Source: Planctomycetaceae bacterium
Lineage (GTDB): Bacteria > Planctomycetota > Phycisphaerae > SM23-33
Direction: 5' to 3'
Assembly: GCA_039680605.1 (NCBI GenBank)
Contig: JBDKTA010000054.1
Coordinates: 62,001 to 126,000 of the forward strand
DNA length: 64,000 nucleotides
Shown here: positions 26,944-35,632 of the stretch, piece after piece
Layout: every line of letters begins with the position of its first letter
Numbering within the stretch: the first letter of the stretch is position 1
The notes under the pieces: generated by a model
What the model was told of the DNA's origin: nothing
Database searches by the model: none
What the model saw: the letters and a program-made list of their open reading frames with translations, nothing else
Program-made: the position numbers and the translations under genes

Positions 26944-28247
26944 GCTTCACTCTCCTGAGGGGAGGGGAAAAGTTGCTGCATTAGGCCTCTCTTGTGGACC
27001 CTGAGGGCAACGACCTTCGTGGCTTGACTGAGCATTACCGTATCAAGGGAAGCGAGGCAACCGGCAACTCGTTGCTGCTCACCCTTTGTAGGGGGACGTG
27101 GAATCAGAAAAGACCGAATCTGCCCGAAGTTCAAACCTTGCCTGTTGCCGCCGGCTTGAAAGTTGTCGATTTGCTTTTGGCCTCGGTCCGAGATCAGGTA
27201 TTGATTGAGCAACACCGGATAAAGCTCGTTCTGCTTCAGTCGGATAATACAGACGTGCTGATTGACGTTGCCGCCGACAATTCTCGAATCTGCGACCGCA
27301 CTTCTACCGATTGACGCTCCGGTAATGTTCAGAAGGACGTCAGAAGGCTGAATTTCGGACGCAACGAATGACTTGTGCGTTTCCTCGTCTATGTACGCAA
27401 CGTCTTCCAATATTAGCTCTCCCCAACCTACGTTTTGGCTACGGATAAATGGCCGACCGCTCGACTTGTAGTTCTTGTCGCCCCCGAGGGGAGTAATTCC
27501 GCTGCCGATCCTACTGGTCATTGGCCCGAGTTCGTACATTTCCCACGCCGGAGCGCTGCAAAACTCGGGAAAACGGAGGCGCGAGCGAGTTTCGCCTTCT
27601 CGCGGAAAGAGAAGCTGCATCAGTCCTTGTTTGTGGGCCCGCATCGCCTCCAACTTCCGGACCTCGGCGGCAATTAGCTCGTCCAGCGAAGTCAGACAGT
27701 CGGCGATCTTCTGCTGCTCAGCGGAGGAGGAACTCCCGCTCGGGACGGGGACGGGCAACCTCATCAGATCGTCGTCGTTCACACTCAGGGAGCCGTGAGC
27801 GCGCGCACCGATGGTGATGTATTTCTTCAGCCACCTGCCATGCAGATTGCCTGCGAAAACATAGTCAAGATATGCCGGATCAATTTGTAACTCGTCCGGT
27901 CGAAAGCAGGTGAAGATGCTGTTGGGAACTGCGGCTTGGTCCTTGCCCAGGTATCGTGCGATGTAACCTTGGGGGAAGGCTTTCGTGGCACTCTTGTTGT
28001 ACGCAAAGTCGTTCTTCTTCAGCCGGAGATAGTTCTTGAGTGAGTCGCCCGCAATTGTGCGGCCAAATTTGTTCTCCTGGCTCACCAGCCCAACTCCGGT
28101 CGTGACTGTGTAGGGCGTGCATTGGGTTGTGCCGACTCGGTCATCAATCAATGTTGCGATTTGTGCAAGGGGCTTTTGAATCCAGCTATCCCTGAACTCG
28201 GGAAACCGCAGCTTCGGAATTAGCGTGTGTTTGGTATCGCCCTTCAT
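26940..28247 (-). CDS. hsdS: Type I restriction-modification specificity subunit HsdS
   Basis: This 435-residue protein has two target-recognition domains, each followed by a conserved helix. PKLRFPEF begins the first half and SRLRFPEF the second, and LTSLDELIAAEVRKLEAM and LASLDTVMLSQATKVVAL end the halves. HsdS chooses the bipartite DNA site for methylation and cleavage. It starts 4 bases after hsdR stops and its stop overlaps the next start. The two recognition domains look different from each other, as usual. Confidence 0.95.
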   Translation of the reverse strand: MKGDTKHTLIPKLRFPEFRDSWIQKPLAQIATLIDDRVGTTQCTPYTVTTGVGLVSQENKFGRTIAGDSLKNYLRLKKNDFAYNKSATKAFPQGYIARYLGKDQAAVPNSIFTCFRPDELQIDPAYLDYVFAGNLHGRWLKKYITIGARAHGSLSVNDDDLMRLPVPVPSGSSSSAEQQKIADCLTSLDELIAAEVRKLEAMRAHKQGLMQLLFPREGETRSRLRFPEFCSAPAWEMYELGPMTSRIGSGITPLGGDKNYKSSGRPFIRSQNVGWGELILEDVAYIDEETHKSFVASEIQPSDVLLNITGASIGRSAVADSRIVGGNVNQHVCIIRLKQNELYPVLLNQYLISDRGQKQIDNFQAGGNRQGLNFGQIRSFLIPRPPTKGEQQRVAGCLASLDTVMLSQATKVVALRVHKRGLMQQLFPSPQESEA

Positions 28248-28251
28248 CGTT

Positions 28252-31221
28252 TCACTGCTCGTATGCGCTTAGTCCCGAAATATCCCGGCCGGCGGCGCGC
28301 TTCTTCAGCAGCGGCACCAGGTCGGCCATGAGTGCCAGTTCTTTTTCCCTGCGTTGTCGCCAGTTCAGGCCCAGCGGTTCCATCAGGACGGTAAGCTGTT
28401 CGCCGTCGAAGATCATACGGCCGAGGATGGTGTCGATGAATTCCTGCAGGGCGCCGGGCGACAGGCCGTGCTTACTGGCCTGTTGGGCAAGCTCGGCGGC
28501 GTTCCTCTGGGCCTTGAAGAGATGGTACCCCTCGCGAACGCCTTTCTCGTCCAGCCTCTTACCCGCTTCGAGAGAGCGGACATAGTCGGTGATGATCTCG
28601 CGCTCGTCCATGAACTTGGCATCGGACGCGATAAGGCCGATCAGCCTTTCGCGGCTCATCTCCCACTTGGCCGGGGTCTGCTGCGAATACCGGGCGATCA
28701 GGGCCATGATGTAGTCGTAATCGATCAGGGCCGAGGCGAAGAGGACAAACTCAAAGTCAAGTTGATCTGCCCCAGTTGCGTCGCCACTCTTGCCGCGCTG
28801 CTCCCTGAGCCGCTGGGCCGTTTCGAGGTAGACGCCGCGGAAGCCCTTGAGATGTTCCTCGGGCAGAATCTGCTCGATAGTCTTCTTCTGTTCTTCGGAA
28901 AGATCGGTGTACTGGTCGAGTTGGGTCTGGAGGCGCTGCACTTCCTTGAAGCGGAGGATGAACTGAGCGCGGGCGTCGTCCCCCTTGAGATTCGGCACGT
29001 CTTCCGGTCTGGGCTGGAGGCCCTGCGACTTCATAAACTCGCCCAGGTCGCCGACGGCGGTCTTGAGCTTTTCGATGACGACGGGGGCCTTGTCCACAAG
29101 CCAGATTTCTCGGGCCTTCTCCATCTCGGCCCCGGAGAAGAGAATCACGGCGGCATCGACGGCGGCCTGCTGCTGGCGGAAGTCGAGGATGTTTCCGTAG
29201 GGCTTGGTGGCATTGAGGATGCGGTTTGTGCGGGAAAGAGCTTGGATCAGCCCGTGGTGCTTGAGGTTCTTGTCCACGTAAAGCGTGTTGAGATACTTTG
29301 AGTCGAAACCGGTCAGGAGCATATCGACAACGATGGTGATGTCGATCTTCTCCCGGCCTTTCTTGGGCAGGTCGGCGTTGGGGAACTGCTGGTCTTTGAT
29401 GCGCTTCTGGACATCCTGATAGTAAAGATCGAACTCGAAAAGGGAGTGATTGGTGTCGAAGCGGGCGTTGTAATCGGCGATGATGGCCTTGAGGGCTTTC
29501 TTCTTCTTTTCGGGCTCCTGCTCGTTGTCGGCCTTTTCCTGCGGCAGGTCCTCCTGAATCTGTTTCACGTCCGGGTTATCATCGGCGGGTGGGGAGAAGA
29601 CGGCGGCGATGTTGAGGGGGACAAATTCAGGATCGGCCTGCTGCTTCTCCGCCTGCACGGTCTGGAAGAGGTCAAAGTACTCGATGGCCTGGTTGATGGA
29701 GGCGGTGGCCAGAAGAGCGTTGAACCTGCGCCCGCCGGTGGCCGCGTCGTGTTTGGCGAGAATGGCCTCAACGACAGCGCGCTTGGTCAGGGTTTCGCCG
29801 GGCTTTACGGCTTGGCCGTCGGGCTTGTAGTAATCCACGTGAAAACGCAGGACGTTCTGGTCCTCGATGGCGTGGGTGATGGTGTAGGCATGGAGTTCTT
29901 TCTCGAAGAGGTCCTGCGTGGTTCTATAGGTGGCCTGATCGCCTTCGATCTTCTGGTAGGTGGCGTTCTCTTCAAAGATGGGCGTGCCGGTGAACCCGAA
30001 GAGCTGCGCGTTGGGGAAGAACTCCTTTATGGCCTGATGGTTGTCGCCGAACTGGGAGCGGTGGCACTCGTCGAAGATGAAGACCATGCGCTTCTTGCGG
30101 AGCGATTCGAGGCGCTGCTTGTAGTTGCGCCGGTTCGTGCCATCCAGCGCCAGGCCGAGCTTCTGGATGGTGGTGACGATCACTTTGTCGGCGTAGTCCT
30201 CGGATAGGAGCCGGCGGACGAGCGTTTCGGTGTTGGTGTTTTCCTCGACGCAGCCTTCCTGAAACTTATTGAACTCCTCCCGCGTCTGGCGGTCCAGGTC
30301 CTTGCGGTCCACGACAAAGAGGCACTTTTCGATGTCGGGGTTGTCCTTGAGGAGCGTGGAAGCCTTGAAGGAGGTGAGCGTTTTTCCGCTGCCGGTGGTG
30401 TGCCAGATGTAACCGTTACCGCAGTTTCGGTGGATGCAGTCCACAATGGCCTTGACCGCGTAGATCTGGTACGGCCGCATCATCAGCAGCTTCTGTTCGC
30501 TAGCGATGAGAACCATATAGCGGCTGATCATCTGGCCCAGGGAACACTTGAGAAGGAACTTCTCCGCGAAAGTGTCAAGGTGGGTGATCTTGGTGTTGTC
30601 TTCGGCCGCGAACTGGTAGACGGGAAGGAATCGCTCCTCGGCGTTGAAGCTGAAGTGGCGGGCGTTGTTGTTGGCGAAGTACCAGGTGTCAGTGCGATTG
30701 CTGACGATGAACAATTGGATGAAGCACAGGAGGGTGCGAGTGTAGCCGTTTCCCGTATCGTTCTTGTAGTCGACGATCTGCTCCATGGCCCGGCGAGGGC
30801 TGATGCCGAGGGTTTTCAGTTCAATCTGGACGGCCGGCACGCCGTTGATGAGCAAAATGACATCGTAGCGGTGGTGGCTGTAGTCGGTATTGATGCGGAG
30901 TTGATTGACCACCTCAAAGGTGTTCTTGCACCAGTCCTTAATGTTGACCAGCGTGTAATTCAGAGGCGTGCCATCGTCACGGATGAAGCTGTTAATGTCG
31001 CGAAGCCTACGGGCAGCGGTGAATACATCCGGCGTGATGATTTCATCCAGCAGTCGCTGGAATTCGCCGTCGGTCAGTTGGACGCGGTTGAGCGCGTCGA
31101 ACTTCTGTCGGAAATTGTTCTCCAGCGTGTCGCGGTCTCGGATGTCCGATCGGTATTCGTATTTCAGGCTGCGGAGCTTCTCGATAAGCTGTTCTTCAAG
31201 ATGGCGTTCGGGTGAACTCAT
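28252..31221 (-). CDS. hsdR: Type I restriction endonuclease/translocase subunit HsdR
   Basis: With the ATG at 31221 the protein has 989 residues. It carries a PD-(D/E)XK nuclease core (D120, E134-x-K136), then a superfamily 2 helicase motor with TTGSGKT (residues 275-281) and DECH (384-387), and a C-terminal helical part. HsdR pulls DNA through the complex and cuts unmethylated DNA away from the site. A TTG seven codons upstream is possible but has no better ribosome-binding site. It leads the operon hsdR-hsdS-prrC-like-hsdM. Confidence 0.96.
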   Translation of the reverse strand: MSSPERHLEEQLIEKLRSLKYEYRSDIRDRDTLENNFRQKFDALNRVQLTDGEFQRLLDEIITPDVFTAARRLRDINSFIRDDGTPLNYTLVNIKDWCKNTFEVVNQLRINTDYSHHRYDVILLINGVPAVQIELKTLGISPRRAMEQIVDYKNDTGNGYTRTLLCFIQLFIVSNRTDTWYFANNNARHFSFNAEERFLPVYQFAAEDNTKITHLDTFAEKFLLKCSLGQMISRYMVLIASEQKLLMMRPYQIYAVKAIVDCIHRNCGNGYIWHTTGSGKTLTSFKASTLLKDNPDIEKCLFVVDRKDLDRQTREEFNKFQEGCVEENTNTETLVRRLLSEDYADKVIVTTIQKLGLALDGTNRRNYKQRLESLRKKRMVFIFDECHRSQFGDNHQAIKEFFPNAQLFGFTGTPIFEENATYQKIEGDQATYRTTQDLFEKELHAYTITHAIEDQNVLRFHVDYYKPDGQAVKPGETLTKRAVVEAILAKHDAATGGRRFNALLATASINQAIEYFDLFQTVQAEKQQADPEFVPLNIAAVFSPPADDNPDVKQIQEDLPQEKADNEQEPEKKKKALKAIIADYNARFDTNHSLFEFDLYYQDVQKRIKDQQFPNADLPKKGREKIDITIVVDMLLTGFDSKYLNTLYVDKNLKHHGLIQALSRTNRILNATKPYGNILDFRQQQAAVDAAVILFSGAEMEKAREIWLVDKAPVVIEKLKTAVGDLGEFMKSQGLQPRPEDVPNLKGDDARAQFILRFKEVQRLQTQLDQYTDLSEEQKKTIEQILPEEHLKGFRGVYLETAQRLREQRGKSGDATGADQLDFEFVLFASALIDYDYIMALIARYSQQTPAKWEMSRERLIGLIASDAKFMDEREIITDYVRSLEAGKRLDEKGVREGYHLFKAQRNAAELAQQASKHGLSPGALQEFIDTILGRMIFDGEQLTVLMEPLGLNWRQRREKELALMADLVPLLKKRAAGRDISGLSAYEQ

Positions 31222-31385
31222 GGCGGCCTTTAGATAGAACAATCTGAATCCTACCGCGCGAAGGCGGGGCTCCGCTCGGGGTCTTTCGCCGGATTCTACG
31301 ATGCGCCCAAGGCAAAGTCACGTGGCAAAAGACCAGGGCTTGCTTGGCGGGTCGTGTCGGGTTTTGCGTAAAACTTTTGCAGCCT
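31222..31385. other. Divergent region between hsdR and the asr operon
   Basis: The hsdR leader (minus) and the upstream side of the asr promoter share this gap. A GGCGAAAGACCCCGAGCGG-type imperfect hairpin lies near 31270-31295. No clear hsdR promoter was read. Confidence 0.35.
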
Positions 31386-31427
31386 TTGACGTAGGTCAAG
31401 GTTCGGTCTCTGGGATCGTCTTACTAT
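31386..31427 (+). promoter_or_regulatory. CRP/FNR-like operator and -10 box of the asr operon
   Basis: A perfect palindrome TTGAC-GTAG-GTCAA (31386-31399) has the layout of CRP/FNR-family sites (FNR: TTGAT-N4-ATCAA). TACTAT at 31422-31427 is a good -10 box. The palindrome centre (31392.5) lies 41.5 bases before the expected start at 31434, the exact class II activator position, and takes the place of a -35 box. An anaerobic or nitrosative-stress regulator such as an FNR/HcpR relative is a fitting candidate. Confidence 0.65.
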
Positions 31428-31471
31428 ACGGCACGGCAAGAAGCATGCTGCAGGCCGCACCGGAGATTGAC

Positions 31472-32503
31472 GTGAATGAGACCGAACTTAGTGTCGAGCA
31501 GTTTGACGCCGCTCTGGCGGCCCTGGGGACGCGGTATCGGCTGTACGCCCCGGTGCGATTTGCCGGCCAGGGGCGACTCGCCGACACCGACGTCGTCCGA
31601 TATGCCGAGGTGACGGCCTTCGCCCAGATCGAGTTCGATCGCAAGTCCGACTTCTCGCCCAAGGAGGTCCTCCTGCCGGTCAGTCAGCCGATGCTGGAGT
31701 ACACGGCCGCCGGCGGTTGGGTCGACGCGGCGGCCGACGACGGCAAGGGAATCCTGATCTTCCTGCGGGCGTGCGACATCCACGCGATGCAGCGGCTGGA
31801 CACGATCTACCTTCACAACGGTCCGGCCGACCCGTGGTACCAGCGGCTGCGTGGGCGGACGAAGTTCATCCTGATCGAATGCCGCCAGAGCTTCGAGAAC
31901 TGTTTCTGCGTGTCCATGGGCTGCAATCGCACCGACGATTACGCCATGGCCGTGCGGGCGGCCGAGGGCGCGGTGCTGGTGCAACTGCGCGACGAGCAGC
32001 TCCGCTACGCGATACCCCCCGGCGCCAGGCCCGCGGCGTTTACCCCGCATTTCGTGGACGCCGACACGACGGCCGTGGAACTGCCCGATGAGGCCCGCCT
32101 GGCGGCGGCGGTGCCGGCCGGGCTGTTCGAGCATGACTTCTGGAAGGAGTACTCGCAGCGGTGCATCGCGTGCGGACGGTGCACGGTTGTCTGCGGCGAT
32201 TGCACGTGCTTCACGACCGTCGACGCCCCCAAGGACGGCCACGCCGGCGTCATCGAGCGGCGCCGCGTGTGGGCGTCGTGCCATCTCGACCGCTTCACCG
32301 ACATGGCCGGCGGGCACGAGTTCCGCAAAGACTACGGGTCGCGCATGCGGTTCCGGGTGATGCACAAGATCTACGATTACCCGCGCCGCTTCGGCCAGCC
32401 GATGTGTACCGGCTGCGGCCGCTGCGACAGCATCTGCCCGGAGTACATCTCGCTGTCGAGCTGCATCAACAAGCTCTCGGCGCTGGTGAAGGAGGAGTTC
32501 TAG
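31472..32503 (+). CDS. asrA: Anaerobic sulfite reductase subunit A
   Basis: This 343-residue iron-sulfur subunit takes electrons to the sulfite reductase. It has two ferredoxin-type clusters (C231, C234, C237, C241 and C312, C315, C318, C322), the second as CTGCGRCDSICP. The GTG at 31472 is chosen because GGAG lies 6 bases upstream, because the protein then begins like known AsrA, and because an ATG at 31445 would leave a leader of only about 10 bases. First gene of asrA-asrB-asrC-channel; asrB follows at once. Confidence 0.9.
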   Translation: MNETELSVEQFDAALAALGTRYRLYAPVRFAGQGRLADTDVVRYAEVTAFAQIEFDRKSDFSPKEVLLPVSQPMLEYTAAGGWVDAAADDGKGILIFLRACDIHAMQRLDTIYLHNGPADPWYQRLRGRTKFILIECRQSFENCFCVSMGCNRTDDYAMAVRAAEGAVLVQLRDEQLRYAIPPGARPAAFTPHFVDADTTAVELPDEARLAAAVPAGLFEHDFWKEYSQRCIACGRCTVVCGDCTCFTTVDAPKDGHAGVIERRRVWASCHLDRFTDMAGGHEFRKDYGSRMRFRVMHKIYDYPRRFGQPMCTGCGRCDSICPEYISLSSCINKLSALVKEEF

Positions 32504-32504
32504 C

Positions 32505-33299
32505 GTGTGCCGGAATCCGTACGTACCGCAGATTTCGCAGGTGCTGGACATCCATCGCGAGACGGCTGTGGATTGGACCTTCCGCCTGGCGTGGGACGCC
32601 GAACCGGCGGCGGGGCAGTTCTTCGAGGTATCGCTGCCGGGCCTGGGCGAGGCGCCGATCTCGGTGAGCGACTTTGGCCCGGGGTACATCGAGATGACGA
32701 TCCGCAAGGTCGGGCGCGTGACGGGCGGGCTCTTCGCCCTGGCGCCGGGGGAGCGGTTGTTCCTTCGCGGACCGTACGGGTGCGGATTTCCTCTGGAGCG
32801 TTTTGCCGGGCGGCACCTGGTGATTGCGGCCGGCGGAACGGGCGTGGCGCCGGTCAAGCCGGTGATCAAGCACTTCCTCTCGCACGGCGAGGGTCTGGCG
32901 GGGCTGGATGTTCTGATCGGGTTCAAGTCGCCGCACGATATCCTGTTTCGCCAGGAGGTGCTGGCGTGGCAGTCGCGAGCGGGCGTGGTGCTGACGGTCG
33001 ATCACGCCGAGGCGGGCTGGACCGGGCCGGTGGGGCTGGTGACGCAGACGATCCCGGACCTGCCCCTGCCCGACAAGGCCAACGTGGCGGCCATCGTCGT
33101 GGGCCCGCCGGCGATGATGAAGCACACGATCGCGGCCCTGCAGGCTCGCGGCCTGCAAGGCGATCAGATCTGGGTTTCGTACGAGCGGCGGATGTCGTGC
33201 GGGCTGGGTAAGTGCGGGCACTGCAAGATCAACGACAAGTACGTATGCCTCGAGGGCCCCGTGTTCAGCTTCGCCCAGGCCCAAGGGCTGAAGGACTGA
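32505..33299 (+). CDS. asrB: Anaerobic sulfite reductase subunit B
   Basis: This 264-residue flavoprotein has a ferredoxin-reductase fold: FAD-binding part (FLRGPYGCGFPLE), NAD-binding part (AAGGTGVAPVKPVIKH), and a C-terminal 2Fe-2S site with CGLGKCGHCKI. It oxidises NAD(P)H and passes electrons to AsrA and AsrC. It starts with GTG one base after the asrA stop and is 8 bases from asrC, so translation is coupled. Confidence 0.92.
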   Translation: MCRNPYVPQISQVLDIHRETAVDWTFRLAWDAEPAAGQFFEVSLPGLGEAPISVSDFGPGYIEMTIRKVGRVTGGLFALAPGERLFLRGPYGCGFPLERFAGRHLVIAAGGTGVAPVKPVIKHFLSHGEGLAGLDVLIGFKSPHDILFRQEVLAWQSRAGVVLTVDHAEAGWTGPVGLVTQTIPDLPLPDKANVAAIVVGPPAMMKHTIAALQARGLQGDQIWVSYERRMSCGLGKCGHCKINDKYVCLEGPVFSFAQAQGLKD

Positions 33300-33306
33300 G
33301 GAAATC

Positions 33307-34323
33307 GTGAGCCTGGACCTCAATACAAAGTCGGTGATCCGCAACGCCTGGCGCATCACCTCGCAGCGCGGCCGGACCTGCCTGCGCATCCGTGTTCCCG
33401 GCGGGCATCTGCCGGCCGAGCTGATGACCGACATCCAGCAGATCGCCCAGCAGTACGGCAACGGCAGCGTCCATATCACCACGCGGCAGGGCTTTGAAGT
33501 GCCGGGAATCCGCTTCGAGGACATGGCGGCTGTCAACCGCCGCATGCAGCCGATCCTCGACGCCCTGGAGGTCGCCATCGGCGTGCCGATGGGGCAGCGC
33601 GGTTCGGGCTATCCTGCCGCGGGCACGCGGAACGTGGCGGCGTGCATCGGCAGCCGCGTGTGCCCGTTCGCCAACTACGACACGACGGCGCTGGCGGCGC
33701 GGATCGAGCGGCAGGTGTATCCCAATCACCGCCACCTCAAGATCGCATGCACCGGCTGCCCCAATGACTGCATCAAGGCGCACCTGCAGGATTTCGGCAT
33801 CCTGGGCCAGACCGACGTGCAACTGGACGCCGCCCGCTGCATCGGCTGCGAGGCCTGCCAGAAGAACTGCAAGGCGCGCGTGACCGACGCGCTGGAAATG
33901 CGGCACGGTCGGCCGGTGCGCGACGCGGACCAGTGCATCGGCTGCGGCGAGTGCGTGCTCAAGTGTCCCACCGGCGCCTGGCGGCGCAGCGCCACGAAGT
34001 ACTACCGCATGATCATCCTGGGACGCACCGGCAAAAAGAACCCGCGCCTGGCCGCGACGTTCCTCGAGTGGGCGACCGAAGAAGTGATCCTGGCCGTGCT
34101 GCGCAACGTCTACCCGTTTATCGAGACGCACATCGACAACCGCCTGCCCAAGGAACACCTGGGCTACATCGTCGACCGCGTCGGCTACGAAACGTTCAAG
34201 AACGCCCTGCTCAAGGGCGTGACCCTCAACGACAAGGCCGTGGTGGCCGGCGAACTGCACTTCGCCGGATATCGCCATCGGCCGCAGACCCACGAGCCCA
34301 GGCATGAACCAAGCGGTAGATAA
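33307..34323 (+). CDS. asrC: Anaerobic sulfite reductase subunit C (siroheme)
   Basis: This 338-residue catalytic subunit has nitrite/sulfite reductase half domains. Siroheme/4Fe-4S ligands are CIGSRVC and CTGCPNDC, and two extra ferredoxin-type clusters are CIGCEACQKNC and CIGCGECVLKC. It reduces sulfite to sulfide with six electrons. The GTG at 33307 follows a GAGGAAATC site. The 3' end overlaps the channel gene by 20 bases. Confidence 0.95.
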   Translation: MSLDLNTKSVIRNAWRITSQRGRTCLRIRVPGGHLPAELMTDIQQIAQQYGNGSVHITTRQGFEVPGIRFEDMAAVNRRMQPILDALEVAIGVPMGQRGSGYPAAGTRNVAACIGSRVCPFANYDTTALAARIERQVYPNHRHLKIACTGCPNDCIKAHLQDFGILGQTDVQLDAARCIGCEACQKNCKARVTDALEMRHGRPVRDADQCIGCGECVLKCPTGAWRRSATKYYRMIILGRTGKKNPRLAATFLEWATEEVILAVLRNVYPFIETHIDNRLPKEHLGYIVDRVGYETFKNALLKGVTLNDKAVVAGELHFAGYRHRPQTHEPRHEPSGR

Positions 34324-35140
34324 TCTGGCGGAACTGGCAGTGACGAAGATCCGGACCCTGGACAGCAGCCCGGCGCGGGTGTTCGTCTCGGCCATGTTGG
34401 CCGGAGTGTACGTGGGGTTCGGGATCGTGCTGATCTTTTCGATCGGCGCGCCGCTGCAGGCGGCCGGCTCGCCCGCGGTGCGACTGGCGATGGGGGCTTC
34501 GTTCGGCGTGGCGCTGACGCTGGTGATCTTCGCCGGGTCGGAACTGTTCACCGGCAACAATATGATCATGACGATCGGCTGCCTGAGGCGCCGGATCGGG
34601 TGGGGGCAGATGATGCGGGCCTGGACGGTCTGCTACGCCGGGAACCTGGCCGGTTCGCTGGCGCTGGCGGCCCTGATGGCGATGTCCGGACTGTCGCGCG
34701 GGGCGGTGGGGGAGTTCGTCACCGCGACGGCGGCCGCCAAGATGAGCGCCCCGGCCGCGGAATTGTTCGCCCGCGGCGTGCTGTGCAACATGCTGGTGTG
34801 CCTGGCGATCTGGACGGCCAGCCGCACCAAAAGCGACGCGGCCAAGCTGGGTCTGATCTTCTGGTGCCTCTTTGCGTTTATCGGTTCGGGGTTCGAGCAC
34901 AGCATCGCCAACATGACGCTGCTGGGCTGGAGCCTGCTGATCCCGCACGGCCCCGCCGTCTCCTGGGCAGGCCTGGCCGCCAACTTGATCCCCGTGACAG
35001 CCGGCAACATCCTGGGCGGCGCATTCTTCGTCGGGGCCGCCTACGCGTACATTGGATCAAGCAAGAAGGCTGAAGCCAAAGCCGCCCCCCAGCAATCGCC
35101 CGACCATCCATGCGCCGCAGGTTGTATCGAGAACCCCTGA
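34304..35140 (+). CDS. Formate/nitrite-family channel, probably for hydrosulfide export
   Basis: This 278-residue integral membrane protein has six hydrophobic segments and the FNT signature region (FAGSELFTGNNMIM, GNLAGSL, LCNMLVCLA). FNT channels carry small anions such as formate, nitrite or hydrosulfide. A hydrosulfide channel of this family is encoded with asrABC in Clostridioides difficile, so export of the sulfide made by AsrABC is the best guess. It overlaps asrC by 20 bases. Confidence 0.85.
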   Translation: MNQAVDNLAELAVTKIRTLDSSPARVFVSAMLAGVYVGFGIVLIFSIGAPLQAAGSPAVRLAMGASFGVALTLVIFAGSELFTGNNMIMTIGCLRRRIGWGQMMRAWTVCYAGNLAGSLALAALMAMSGLSRGAVGEFVTATAAAKMSAPAAELFARGVLCNMLVCLAIWTASRTKSDAAKLGLIFWCLFAFIGSGFEHSIANMTLLGWSLLIPHGPAVSWAGLAANLIPVTAGNILGGAFFVGAAYAYIGSSKKAEAKAAPQQSPDHPCAAGCIENP

Positions 35141-35149
35141 ACCCCTGCC

Positions 35150-35262
35150 GCGTGCCATGCCCGTGTGGCATGGGCGTCTCGCCCATGCTCCCGCCGTGTG
35201 GCATGGGCGTCTCGCCCATGCTCTTGCCGTGTGGCATGGGCGTCTCGCCCATGCTCCCCCGG
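35150..35262. repeat. Three GTGTGGCATGGGCGTCTCGCC-type palindromic units
   Basis: Three almost identical units of about 34 bases each follow the FNT gene in tandem. They match the family at 14695-14975. As stem-loops right after the asr operon they could also act as a transcription end, though no T tract follows. Confidence 0.85.
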
Positions 35263-35632
35263 GGACCGGTGCGATGCACAACTTCCGTTGTGCGTGTCCC
35301 CGCCCGCAGTTCCCCCGTCGCCGCAAGGCGACCCTGGAGTGCGGCGGCCGTGACGCCGCCCTGGATGTCTTTCGCACAAGTCAAACCGTCATCATGCAGG
35401 GAGGCCGGAACCGGAGAATGCCAAGGCATCGATCGTCTTCTGCCAGAGTCTATATGCCTTTGAGGTGGTGATTTCCAAGCCAACAACAGCCAAGGCGGCG
35501 TCGCTGCCGCCGCACTCCAGGGGGCTCTCTCAGCCCCGTCAGAGGCGACCGATAATACCGACCGACCGCAGCCGCAAGCGCCGAGCAGAGTACGGAGCCG
35601 CCCAATTTCCTGGAGCACTAATAGGGGGCTGT
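35263..35632. repeat. Intergenic region with GGAGTGCGGCGGC inverted repeats
   Basis: The element GGAGTGCGGCGGC...GACGCCGCCCTGGA (35335-35363) and its complement GGCGGCGTCGCTGCCGCCGCACTCC (near 35493-35522) face each other. The same family occurs at 39668-39705 and 56097-56180. No gene is seen. Confidence 0.7.

Noticed and set aside
31445-31471. ATG at 31445 as the asrA start
   Set aside because: It lies about 10 bases after the predicted transcription start and lacks a ribosome-binding site; the GTG at 31472 has GGAG at good distance and the right N-terminus.
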